NCBI GenBank assembly: GCA_025963875.1
Contig: JAOPZY010000075.1
Location: 1 to 38,013, forward strand
Source: Actinomycetota bacterium
GTDB lineage: Bacteria; Actinomycetota; CADDZG01; JAHWKV01; JAOPZY01
Direction: 5' to 3'
DNA: 38,013 nucleotides
Shown here piece by piece: positions 32,062-38,013 of the stretch. Position numbers and translations under genes: made by a program. Under the pieces are notes generated by a model. It searched no databases and was not told the origin of the DNA. It was given only the letters and a program-made list of their open reading frames with translations. Position 1 is the stretch's first letter, and the number at the start of each line of letters is the position of its first letter.

Positions 32062-32960
32062 CCCGTATCCCCGGAGACCTCGACCGCCCGGATCAGTTCC
32101 TCTTCGGGCTGACCGCCCGCCAGCTCCTGATCATCGGTCCGGCCTTCGCGGTGGTTGCGGCCGTCGGCTGGCTGATGTCCACGGTGCTCCACCTCCCGAT
32201 TGCCGTCGTCATGCCGGTCCTGGCGGTGCTCAGCGGGCTTGCCATCTCGACCACGCTCATCAAGCAGGACGGCCTGTCGCCCGACCGCCTCGCGGGTGCC
32301 TTCTTCCAGTACATCCGTGCCCCGCGGCGCCTGGTATGGGCACCCGAGGGCACCCCGCCGCTTCCCCGGCGCCTGCGGGGACTGCAGCGCAAGGTCAAGC
32401 CCCGGCACAGCCTGGGCCAGTTCGAGGAGCCCTGGAAGGGCTTCCGCGACGGCGACGTCGATCTCGGTGACGCCTGTGTCCGGCTGCTGGCGGTGTCGTC
32501 GCTCGACCTGCAGCTCCGGTCGGACAAGGAAACGCGGGTTCTGACCGAGGGATTCGGCCGCCTGCTCAATGCGCTCGACGACTCGCTCTGCATCGTCGTC
32601 CGGGGCGAGCCCATCGATCTCGAGGAGGCGGCGGAAACCGCCGAGGTTGCCGGCGCCAGCCAGGACAACGGCGCCATCTCCGCCTTCGGCGCAGACCATG
32701 CTGCCTTCCTCCGCTCGATCTCGGGGGGCCTGCGCCGTCAGGTCTACATCGTCGTCCGCGGGGCTGACGCCCCCCAGCTCGATGCTCGCTGCGAGGAGAT
32801 CCTGACCCTGCTGGTACCCTTTGGTATCCGGGCAACCCGCCTCGACAAGGAAGACACCGTCGGCCTGCTCGCTCGGGCGACCGGTGGAGGCGCTCCCGGG
32901 AGTGGCCAGGCCGCCCCGGGCGAGCCCGTGACAGGAGGTACCGATGCGATCGCCCCGTAG
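32058..32960 (+). CDS. PrgI/VirB3-like protein fused to a TraC-like soluble domain
   Basis: The 300-aa protein has an N-terminal PrgI/VirB3 unit: RIPGDLDRPDQFLFGLTARQLLII (by its ends, 3-26), two membrane helices (22-41 and 44-67) and the DGLSPDRLAGAFFQYIRAPRR turn (71-91). Residues about 130-275 form a soluble domain (LLAVSSLDLQLRSDKETRVL; LLNALDDSLCIVVRGEPIDL; HAAFLRSISGGLRRQVYIVV; RCEEILTLLVPFGIRATRL), which resembles the TraC-like protein or N-terminal VirB4 domain of Gram-positive conjugation systems. So two usually separate parts are joined here (inference from pattern). The end is a flexible GGA/PG tail. It starts with a GTGA overlap and its 3' end overlaps the VirB4 gene by 17 bases. 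Confidence 0.77.
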   Translation: MTRIPGDLDRPDQFLFGLTARQLLIIGPAFAVVAAVGWLMSTVLHLPIAVVMPVLAVLSGLAISTTLIKQDGLSPDRLAGAFFQYIRAPRRLVWAPEGTPPLPRRLRGLQRKVKPRHSLGQFEEPWKGFRDGDVDLGDACVRLLAVSSLDLQLRSDKETRVLTEGFGRLLNALDDSLCIVVRGEPIDLEEAAETAEVAGASQDNGAISAFGADHAAFLRSISGGLRRQVYIVVRGADAPQLDARCEEILTLLVPFGIRATRLDKEDTVGLLARATGGGAPGSGQAAPGEPVTGGTDAIAP

Positions 32961-34449
32961 GCGCCTCGCACGTCGATCAGGCAAGCGAGTGTTCGACCAG
33001 TTCGACGAGCCGTCGAGCAAGGGCCTGTTCGGCATCGGCAAGAACAACGGGACTGCCCATACCCCCATCGATGGCTTCCCCGCCCCCGAAGCGCTCGAGA
33101 TCACACCCCGTGCCGTCAAGGCCGGGGACACCTGGTTCCGCACGCTCGCCATCGTCGGCTGGCCCCGGGAGGTCTCGGCCGGCTGGCTGCAGCCGCTGCT
33201 GTCGTGGCGGGGCGCCGCCGACATCGCCCTGTACTTCGAGCCCCTCGCCAACGACACGGCGGCCCGACATCTCCAGAAGCAGCGGGCGCGCTTTTCCGCC
33301 TCGCTTGCCAAGTCGGGTGTCAACGACCCCATGACGGAGGTCGCGGCCACCGACGCCGAGGACATCGCCCGTGCCATCGCCCGTGGCGAGAGCCGCCTCT
33401 TCCGCCTCGGCCTCTACATCACCCTACGGGCAGATTCGCTGGAAGCCCTCGACGCGGAGACCTACAAGGTGAAGGTGCTGTGCTCCTCCCTCCTGCTCGA
33501 CGCCCGGCCGACCACCTATCGGGCGCTGGAGGGTTGGCTCACGACCCTGCCGCTCGGGGCCGACCAGATCAAGCTCCGGCGCACCTTCGACACCAAGGCG
33601 GGGGCCGACTGTTTCCCGTTCGCCACCGGAGAGATGGTGGGGCACCCCTCGGGCATCCTCTTCGGCCGGGGCGTGTCCCGCACCCGGACGGAGGCGACCG
33701 GCGGCGGGGGCTCCCCCGTCTTCGTCGACCGCTTCGCCCTCCCCAACCACAACATGCTCATCCTTGCGTCCTCGGGGGCCGGCAAGTCCTACACCGCCAA
33801 GGCCCTCACCGGGCGATCGGCCCTCCAGGGCGACGAGGTCCTCATCGTCGACCCCGACGACGAATACGTCCGCCTCACCCAGGCCCTCGGCGGCGAGGTG
33901 ATCCGGGAGCCGACCCAGCAGCCCAAGGAGGACTCCCGGGTGGTCTGCTACGCCCTGGGCGAGACCGACGAGTCCCGCCTGCACGAGGCGGTCGGGCAGG
34001 CCCTCGGCTCCGTCTGGCAGCGGGTCGACAAAGGGCCGGTGCGCCGCCGCCAGGTCGTGGTCGACGAGGCCTACCTCATGCTTCGGGAGAACCCGGAGGC
34101 CTCCTACCTGCTGTGGGCGCTCATCAAGCGCTCCCGCAAACGGCTCTGCGGCCTCACGATCATCACGCAGGACCTGGCGGACGTCCTCTCGACGACCCTC
34201 GGCGAGTCCATCATCAACAACGCCTCGATCCACCTCCTCCTTCGCCAGACCGAGAAGGCCATCGACGGCATCGGCTCGGCATTCGGCCTGTCCGAGGGGG
34301 AGCGGTCCTTCCTCGTGGCGGCTCCCCAGGGCCAGGGACTGCTCCTGGTGGCCGGCGAGCGGGCTGCGCTCAAAGTCGTGACCTCCCCGTTGGAGCACGG
34401 CCTCTGCGTCACGGATCCGGCGTCGCAGCTCGTGGCCGCCAACCGATGA
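32944..34449 (+). CDS. VirB4-like secretion ATPase (short form)
   Basis: The 501-aa ATPase powers type IV secretion. The N-terminal CagE/TrbE-type region (about 50-250) includes LEITPRAVKAGDTWFRTLAI, REVSAGWLQPLLS and the DRF strand before the nucleotide site. Motor motifs: Walker A SSGAGKS (276-282), strand LIVDPDDEYVRL, Walker B VVVDEAYLM (371-379, E375), TIITQD (405-410) and the LLLRQ arginine region (431-435). After GGEVIRE the sequence runs straight into SRVVCYALGETDESRL; the usual NPFDL-containing helical insertion of about 100 residues is missing, which explains the short length. ATG 32944 has AGGAGG 4 bases upstream. ATGA overlap with the next gene. Confidence 0.9.
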   Translation: MRSPRRRLARRSGKRVFDQFDEPSSKGLFGIGKNNGTAHTPIDGFPAPEALEITPRAVKAGDTWFRTLAIVGWPREVSAGWLQPLLSWRGAADIALYFEPLANDTAARHLQKQRARFSASLAKSGVNDPMTEVAATDAEDIARAIARGESRLFRLGLYITLRADSLEALDAETYKVKVLCSSLLLDARPTTYRALEGWLTTLPLGADQIKLRRTFDTKAGADCFPFATGEMVGHPSGILFGRGVSRTRTEATGGGGSPVFVDRFALPNHNMLILASSGAGKSYTAKALTGRSALQGDEVLIVDPDDEYVRLTQALGGEVIREPTQQPKEDSRVVCYALGETDESRLHEAVGQALGSVWQRVDKGPVRRRQVVVDEAYLMLRENPEASYLLWALIKRSRKRLCGLTIITQDLADVLSTTLGESIINNASIHLLLRQTEKAIDGIGSAFGLSEGERSFLVAAPQGQGLLLVAGERAALKVVTSPLEHGLCVTDPASQLVAANR

Positions 34450-34985
34450 TCAAGGCCATCGTCTGGGGGCTTATCGGTTTCGTGCTCCTGGTCCTCGCAA
34501 TGGCCAGCTTCATCGACGACGGCATTTCGCTGCAGGCCTCCCCGGGGATGATGTCGGCGCAGTACAAGACGATGTACCTGGCGGCGGCCACGACCTGCCC
34601 CGGCCTGCCCGCGGAGGTGCTGATGGCCATCGGCCAGATCGAGTCCGGCCACGGGGCCAACGACGGGCCTTCCTACGCCGGGGCAATCGGCCCGATGCAG
34701 TTCATGCCGGCGACGTGGGTCGCTTACGGGGTGGACGGCAACCACGACGGTTTCGCCGACCCCTTCGATGCCGCCGACGCCATCCCCAGCACCGCCAGGA
34801 TGCTCTGCGCCGACGGTGCGGGCAACCCGAAGACGCTCATGGATGCCGTCGAGCTCTACAACCCCGGCGACCCGACGTACGCCGTCGCCGTGATGGAGGT
34901 GGCGAAGGGCTACAGCAAGGAAGTCCCGGGGGGCGTGACGGCCACCGTGACCGCCCCGCCAACGGCCACCGTCGCTCCTCACTGA
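34446..34985 (+). CDS. membrane-anchored lytic transglycosylase (VirB1-like)
   Basis: The 179-aa protein has one N-terminal membrane helix (5-22) and an SLT-type domain: catalytic E66 in AIGQIESGHG, then GAIGPMQFMPATWVAYGVDGN (by its ends, 79-99), DPFDAADAIPSTARMLC and AVELYNPGDPTYAVAVMEVAKGY. C51 and C121 may form a disulfide outside the cell. In type IV systems such an enzyme opens the peptidoglycan for the machine. The ATG overlaps the VirB4 stop (ATGA), so it is the last gene of the operon. The C-terminus is threonine/proline-rich (ATVTAPPTATVAPH). Length is on the short side of VirB1-like proteins. Confidence 0.9.
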   Translation: MIKAIVWGLIGFVLLVLAMASFIDDGISLQASPGMMSAQYKTMYLAAATTCPGLPAEVLMAIGQIESGHGANDGPSYAGAIGPMQFMPATWVAYGVDGNHDGFADPFDAADAIPSTARMLCADGAGNPKTLMDAVELYNPGDPTYAVAVMEVAKGYSKEVPGGVTATVTAPPTATVAPH

Positions 34986-35069
34986 AAGGATTCTTTGCGA
35001 GCCAGGTCGCGGTTTCCGCAACGCCGTGCGCAAAGAAGGACGCCTACTCCCCCCATTTGTTGAGCCGGC

Positions 35070-35531
35070 TCAGACCTCGAATCCTGCGGAGAACCGGTCG
35101 TCGAACGGGTCGAGCACGGTGACGCCGTCGAACTTCCGGAAATCGCGGTCGCGGCTCCAGATCGTCCCGACGCCATGTTCGTGCATGAGGGCCACCACAT
35201 GGGCATCCGGCACGAGAACGCCCCTTGGCGGCGTCGAGCTGGCAACACTCCGGAAGCCGCTCCAGAACCGGTCGCCTTCGCCTGGGACGACGATCTGCGG
35301 CCGGCGGACGAGGTCGTCGATGCCCTCGATGGCCGCCTCCAGGTCCAAGGGTGATCGCAGGATCGACGGGTGGGTGATGATTCTCAGGTATCCCATCAGA
35401 ACCGGCCAGAACAGATAGGTAATCGCCGGGCGAGTTGCCACATGGTCGAGAAGGGCGCGGGCTCGGGGCTGCAGATCCGAGTCCTCATCGACGGCGTAGA
35501 TCAGGACGTTGGTGTCCAGCGTCGCGCTCAC
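35070..35531 (-). CDS. vapC: PIN-domain ribonuclease toxin (VapC family)
   Basis: The 153-aa PIN-domain protein starts LDTNVLIYAVDEDS (D6 the first metal ligand), has further acidic residues in the middle (LEAAIEGIDDL), and ends with LVPDAHVVALMHEHGVGTIWSRDRDF, holding the third and fourth acidic sites. VapC toxins cleave specific RNAs, often tRNA, when freed from VapB. It starts with GTG overlapping the vapB stop by 4 bases (GTGA), the usual coupling. Length is a little above average (about 130-145). It does not depend on the type IV operon, which ends 84 bases away on the opposite strand. Confidence 0.9.
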   Translation of the reverse strand: MSATLDTNVLIYAVDEDSDLQPRARALLDHVATRPAITYLFWPVLMGYLRIITHPSILRSPLDLEAAIEGIDDLVRRPQIVVPGEGDRFWSGFRSVASSTPPRGVLVPDAHVVALMHEHGVGTIWSRDRDFRKFDGVTVLDPFDDRFSAGFEV

Positions 35532-35761
35532 CGCCCGTCAAGCAGTCGCCAGAGCGCTTCCTTGTCCTCGAGATCCACCTTCAGGCCGACAGGCTTCGAC
35601 GGCCATTGCAGCGGCGGAAGCTCCTCGCCGGCAGCTTCTGCAGCGATGGCGCGGGCGAGCAGCTCGGAAGCCACCTGTCCGAGTGTCTTGTGGTCCCTGC
35701 GCTGAATGACCTTCAGTCTGCGGAGCACATCTGCGTCGATATCGATGGTCGTGCGTGGCAT
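35528..35761 (-). CDS. vapB: VapB-like ribbon-helix-helix antitoxin
   Basis: The 77-aa product has an N-terminal ribbon-helix-helix domain (RTTIDIDADVLRRLKVIQRR, then TLGQVASELLARAIAAEA, residues 3-44), which binds DNA as a dimer, and a C-terminal region (PPLQWPSKPVGLKVDLEDKEALWRLL by its ends) that would wrap the toxin. ATG 35761 lies 7 bases after TAGCAT, with no ribosome binding site. The upstream palindrome and direct repeats are probable autoregulation sites. Coupled to vapC by a GTGA overlap. Confidence 0.87.
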   Translation of the reverse strand: MPRTTIDIDADVLRRLKVIQRRDHKTLGQVASELLARAIAAEAAGEELPPLQWPSKPVGLKVDLEDKEALWRLLDGR

Positions 35762-35793
35762 GCATCAGATGCTAGCATGGCCGGCATCAGATG
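35762..35793. promoter_or_regulatory. vapBC promoter/operator: symmetric -10 and direct repeats
   Basis: GCATCAGATG occurs twice (35762-35771 and 35784-35793, 22 bp apart, i.e. about two helix turns). Between and overlapping them is the perfect palindrome ATGCTAGCAT (35769-35778), which reads TAGCAT on both strands: on the minus strand it is the -10 of vapB, on the plus strand it could start a transcript toward the GNAT gene. The repeats fit VapB dimer binding. Confidence 0.6.
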
Positions 35794-35842
35794 TTCAGGA
35801 CCAGACTTGAGTCCTCCCCCCTTTGAGCCGGCGCGACGCAGG

Positions 35843-36373
35843 ATGATCATCCGGCTCGCCACCGCGGCCGACAGCGCTGCGGCGGCGGGGGTGGTGGAGG
35901 CGGTCTACGCCGAGTACGGGTTCGCTTGGGAGCCGGAGGGCTGCCAGGCCGACCTCTACGACCTCGGCACCCACTACCTCGACCGTGGCCATCTCGTGTG
36001 GGTAGCTACCGACGGCGTCGCCGTCGAGGGCCTCGTCGGGCTCAAGCTGTTCGATCCGGTGCCCGGGCCGGCGGGATCAGCGGTCGAGGTCGAGGAAGCC
36101 GTGCGCCTCGCCGGCTGCGATGCGGCGCTTGCGCGCCTCTACGTCCACCCCCGGGCACGGCGCCGGGGCGCCGGAACCGATCTGCTGCGGACTGCGCTCG
36201 ACGCTGCTCGCCAACGCGGCCGTCGAGCTGTGGAGATCTGGAGCGACAAGCGGTTGGAGGAGGCCCACCGCCTCTACGAACGCTTCGGCGCCCGGCCCGT
36301 GGCCGACCGGCTCATCTTCGACCCGGACCCATGCGAGGAGTGGGGCCTCGTCGTCGACCTGGGCGGAGCGTGA
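35843..36373 (+). CDS. GNAT family N-acetyltransferase
   Basis: The 176-aa protein has the GNAT acetyl-CoA fold: MIIRLATAADSAAAAGVVEAV at the start, WVATDGVAVEGLVGLKLF, the pyrophosphate loop LYVHPRARRRGAGTDLL (about 98-114; RRxGxG type) and ALDAARQRGRRAVEIWS, then LYERFGARPVADR, the typical end. The acceptor (amine of a small molecule, protein or drug) is unknown. ATG 35843 fits the family start; an earlier in-frame ATG at 35777 would overlap the vapB operator. The end, 5 bases before the next minus-strand gene, is convergent. Confidence 0.87.
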   Translation: MIIRLATAADSAAAAGVVEAVYAEYGFAWEPEGCQADLYDLGTHYLDRGHLVWVATDGVAVEGLVGLKLFDPVPGPAGSAVEVEEAVRLAGCDAALARLYVHPRARRRGAGTDLLRTALDAARQRGRRAVEIWSDKRLEEAHRLYERFGARPVADRLIFDPDPCEEWGLVVDLGGA

Positions 36374-36378
36374 GGACC

Positions 36379-36699
36379 CTACGGCAACTGCCAGGTCAGC
36401 TCCTGCTTGAGGCGCAGGTTCTCGGACTTCAGCCGGGCGATGGCATCCCTCGCCACCTGCAGCCGCTCCTGGACGGCACCGATGCTCCTGTCCCAGTGGT
36501 CGAGCGCCGCCATCGGGCGCCAGCAGCCGTCGGCAGGCTGGCTGCTGCCCTGCGCCTCCTGGATGGTGGCGACGTCAAGGGCGAGCAGGAGGGAACAGTC
36601 GTCGAGAAGCGAAACGATGTCATCGGCGCCGCGCTGGGTTGCAGACAGGCCTTGCTGCACAGCCTGCCGAATGCCGACGTCTGGGGACATACAATCCAT
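36379..36699 (-). CDS. hypothetical protein with C-terminal coiled coil
   Basis: A 106-aa protein I cannot place. The N-terminal half (MDCMSPDVGIRQAVQQGLSA, then DDIVSLLDDCSLLLALDVATI) is helical and hydrophobic in places; the C-terminal part (IGAVQERLQVARDAIARLKSENLRLKQEL by its ends, about 73-101) is a classical heptad coiled coil. A full AGGAGG site 4-5 bases before ATG 36699 and a TTGAGT-N19-TACCTT promoter upstream support the start. Size and coiled coil recall the 57-aa protein at 714-887, but I see no sequence similarity between them. It may dimerise; no function proposed. Confidence 0.7.
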   Translation of the reverse strand: MDCMSPDVGIRQAVQQGLSATQRGADDIVSLLDDCSLLLALDVATIQEAQGSSQPADGCWRPMAALDHWDRSIGAVQERLQVARDAIARLKSENLRLKQELTWQLP

Positions 36700-36743
36700 G
36701 CTGCCTCCTCAGCCTGATACGTCTGGACTATGTATGCCCTACT

Positions 36744-36774
36744 AAGGTACCGTACATCCGGGCTCTTTACTCAA
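36744..36774 (-). promoter_or_regulatory. promoter candidate for the coiled-coil gene
   Basis: On the minus strand TTGAGT (36774-36769), 19 bases, TACCTT (36749-36744), followed by a leader of about 40 bases with an AGGAGG site. The 36700-36850 gap is AT-rich compared with its surroundings and holds no further gene. Confidence 0.4.
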
Positions 36775-36796
36775 TGCTCCTAAGAGGATTTATACG

Positions 36797-36818
36797 GACT
36801 AGGCGAACTCACCTAGTC
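36797..36818. terminator. 7-bp perfect hairpin downstream of DUF3037 gene
   Basis: GACTAGG (36797-36803), loop CGAACTCA, CCTAGTC (36812-36818), then ATTT. It lies about 32 bases beyond the stop of the DUF3037 gene and before the promoter of the coiled-coil gene, a fitting place for a terminator, but there is no long T tract on the minus strand. Confidence 0.4.
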
Positions 36819-36850
36819 ATTTCCATCGGCGACCCCCGGCGGGGGACGAC

Positions 36851-37237
36851 TCAGCGCACGAGCAGGTCGAACAGCCGGTCGAGCTCGGGTGCGGGGTCGA
36901 CGGTCATTCCGGCGTGCACCGGCCCGGCCTGCACGACGGTGGAACGAGGTGCCGCCAGCCAGCGGAACCTCTCGCCTGGCGGCTGCTCCCCCACCGGCCC
37001 GGCCGACGCGTCCCCGGCACACATCGCCGCAACGGCCGCCAACGCGGCGTCGATGGCCGGGAGGTCGACCGCATCGTCGAGCGCCCGGAGCCGAGCTGGG
37101 TCGATGTGGCTGCGCGCTGCGAGGAAGTCGGTCGCCTGGGAGTACAGGACGACGCCGACGTTGACGAACTCGCCCCGGTCCACCCGGGGCACGGCCCGCA
37201 GGACCGCGTACTCGAACGCCTGCCTGGCCGGCGTCAT
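36851..37237 (-). CDS. DUF3037 family protein
   Basis: The 128-aa protein matches DUF3037: FEYAVLRAVPRVDRGEFVNVGVVLYSQATDFLAAR (by its ends, 8-42), a hallmark stretch of this small family, and LDRLFDLLVR near the end. The family is repeatedly found next to HipA-like kinase genes in Actinomycetota, as here; its role is not known. The ATG overlaps the kinase stop by 4 bases (ATGA), so it is strictly coupled to it. No DNA-binding motif is visible, so it is not a HipB-type antitoxin by fold. Confidence 0.85.
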   Translation of the reverse strand: MTPARQAFEYAVLRAVPRVDRGEFVNVGVVLYSQATDFLAARSHIDPARLRALDDAVDLPAIDAALAAVAAMCAGDASAGPVGEQPPGERFRWLAAPRSTVVQAGPVHAGMTVDPAPELDRLFDLLVR

Positions 37238-37992
37238 GCCGCTGCCGCGGGAAGCCAGGCCGGGCGCCGCTCCAGGCGGGCCAGCAGGAATTCGACGTAG
37301 GCCCGCCTCGTCGCGTCGAGGGAGGGGTGGGCGGTATCCGAGGCGAGCCACTCCGCCGGGACGAGGCCGGCGACCTCATCCAGCAGGTCTTCGGTGACCA
37401 GCGGGGCGAGCTCCTCGTCCGCCTGGCCGATACCGCCGGCATAGCCCAGCAGGATGTGGTCGGTGGCGTCGTAGGGCTGGAGGGCGAATCGCTCCTTCGT
37501 GGTCCAGGCATGGTGGAAGTACAGGGCGGCGCCGTGGTCGATCGCCCACAGCCGGCGGTGCCACACGAGCAGGTTGGGGTTCCGCCAGGTCCGGTCGACG
37601 TTGGCGACGAGGGCGTCGAGCCACAGGATCCTCGCCGCCAGGTCCGGGTCCGGCCGAAACGAGCTGCCGTCATAGCCCAGGGAACCAGGGAGGAAGTCCA
37701 CCGCCAGGTTCAGGCCAGCGCTGGTCACCAGGAGTTGCTGGACCTCCGGATCGGGCTCCCGCAGACCGATGGCCTCGTCGAACTCGATGGTCTTGAGCTC
37801 GGGGACCGGGATGCCGAGGCGCCGGGCGAGCTCGCCGACGATGACCTCGGCGACCAGCACCTTCGGGCCCTGGCCGGCCCCGCGGAACTTGACCACGTAG
37901 GTGCCGAAGTCCTCCGCCTCCACGATGCCGGGGAGAGACCCGCCCTCCCGGAGAGGCGTGACGTAGCGGAGGGCGGTGGTGGACTCGAGCAT
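37234..37992 (-). CDS. HipA-like kinase domain protein
   Basis: The 252-aa protein belongs to the short HipA-like kinase family: a small N-terminal lobe with the ATP-binding lysine in FGTYVVKFRGAGQGPKVLVAEV, VGELARRLGIPVPE, then the catalytic-like LWLDALVANVDRTWRNPNLLVW (DRxxxNPN; compare DRxxxN in HipA) and AIDHGAALYFHH as the metal-binding DxG-type motif. It is half the size of classic HipA (about 440 aa) and lacks the N-terminal HipA_N part. Classic HipA phosphorylates tRNA synthetases; the target here is unknown. ATG 37992 lies 6 bases after TAGGGT. It is followed by DUF3037 instead of HipB. Confidence 0.87.
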   Translation of the reverse strand: MLESTTALRYVTPLREGGSLPGIVEAEDFGTYVVKFRGAGQGPKVLVAEVIVGELARRLGIPVPELKTIEFDEAIGLREPDPEVQQLLVTSAGLNLAVDFLPGSLGYDGSSFRPDPDLAARILWLDALVANVDRTWRNPNLLVWHRRLWAIDHGAALYFHHAWTTKERFALQPYDATDHILLGYAGGIGQADEELAPLVTEDLLDEVAGLVPAEWLASDTAHPSLDATRRAYVEFLLARLERRPAWLPAAAA

Positions 37993-37998
37993 CCGTCC

Positions 37999-38004
37999 AC
38001 CCTA
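37999..38004 (-). promoter_or_regulatory. -10 box of the HipA-like gene (leaderless)
   Basis: TAGGGT on the minus strand ends 6 bases before the ATG at 37992; no ribosome binding site between them. Confidence 0.55.
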
Positions 38005-38013
38005 CGGGCCGGA

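Overview
The window is high-GC DNA (roughly 70% by eye) and reads as a chromosomal segment of an actinomycete-type bacterium, most likely Acidimicrobiia or a neighbouring deep branch of Actinomycetota. The signs are two F420-type luciferase-like oxidoreductases, an Rv2578c-type radical SAM protein with an intein, a type-5 uracil-DNA glycosylase, DUF3891 and DUF3037/HipA-like genes, a secreted protein ending in GYWL/DGGVF repeats, and start codons placed 5-8 bases after a TANNNT box (leaderless transcripts). The class-level call is an inference.

Layout. 1-4990: end of a SAM methyltransferase, a small hypothetical gene, an unlisted 57-residue coiled-coil gene with its own terminator, fxsA sharing a promoter with a rhodanese-like gene, a YgjP-like metallopeptidase, an ACT-domain regulator with peptide deformylase, and an LLM oxidoreductase. 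5023-8486: an SOS-box-like promoter, the intein-split radical SAM gene and a metallophosphoesterase. 8552-13774: SDR/S51 peptidase pair, histidine phosphatase, rhodanese, DUF3891, HxlR regulator with partner, and a divergent intracellular HtrA-like protease. 13803-14048: GC-rich palindromic repeats. 14128-21252: a giant secreted protein (about 2374 aa) with CSLREA/beta-helix start, 17 Ig-like repeats and five GYWL repeats. 21981-29926: BpsA-like polyamine synthase, FGGY kinase, EttA, a second LLM enzyme, UdgB, and an acyl-CoA dehydrogenase.

30136-34985 is the most system-like part: a compact operon for a stripped-down type IV secretion machine (VirB2-like pilin, VirB6/TrbL-like membrane protein, PrgI/VirB3 fused to a TraC-like domain, short VirB4 ATPase, membrane-anchored lytic transglycosylase). 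No relaxase, VirD4 coupling protein or VirB8 is present here. It is preceded by a decayed tandem copy of its own promoter, leader and pilin start. 35070-38004 holds a vapBC toxin-antitoxin pair, a GNAT acetyltransferase, a small coiled-coil protein, and a HipA-like kinase/DUF3037 pair.

Across the window, short transcription units with divergent promoters dominate. At least a dozen first genes show a -10 box immediately before the start codon and no ribosome binding site, while internal operon genes and the type IV operon use AGGAGG-type sites. Two families of dispersed palindromes lie at gene ends. No rRNA, tRNA, CRISPR array or intact insertion sequence was seen.
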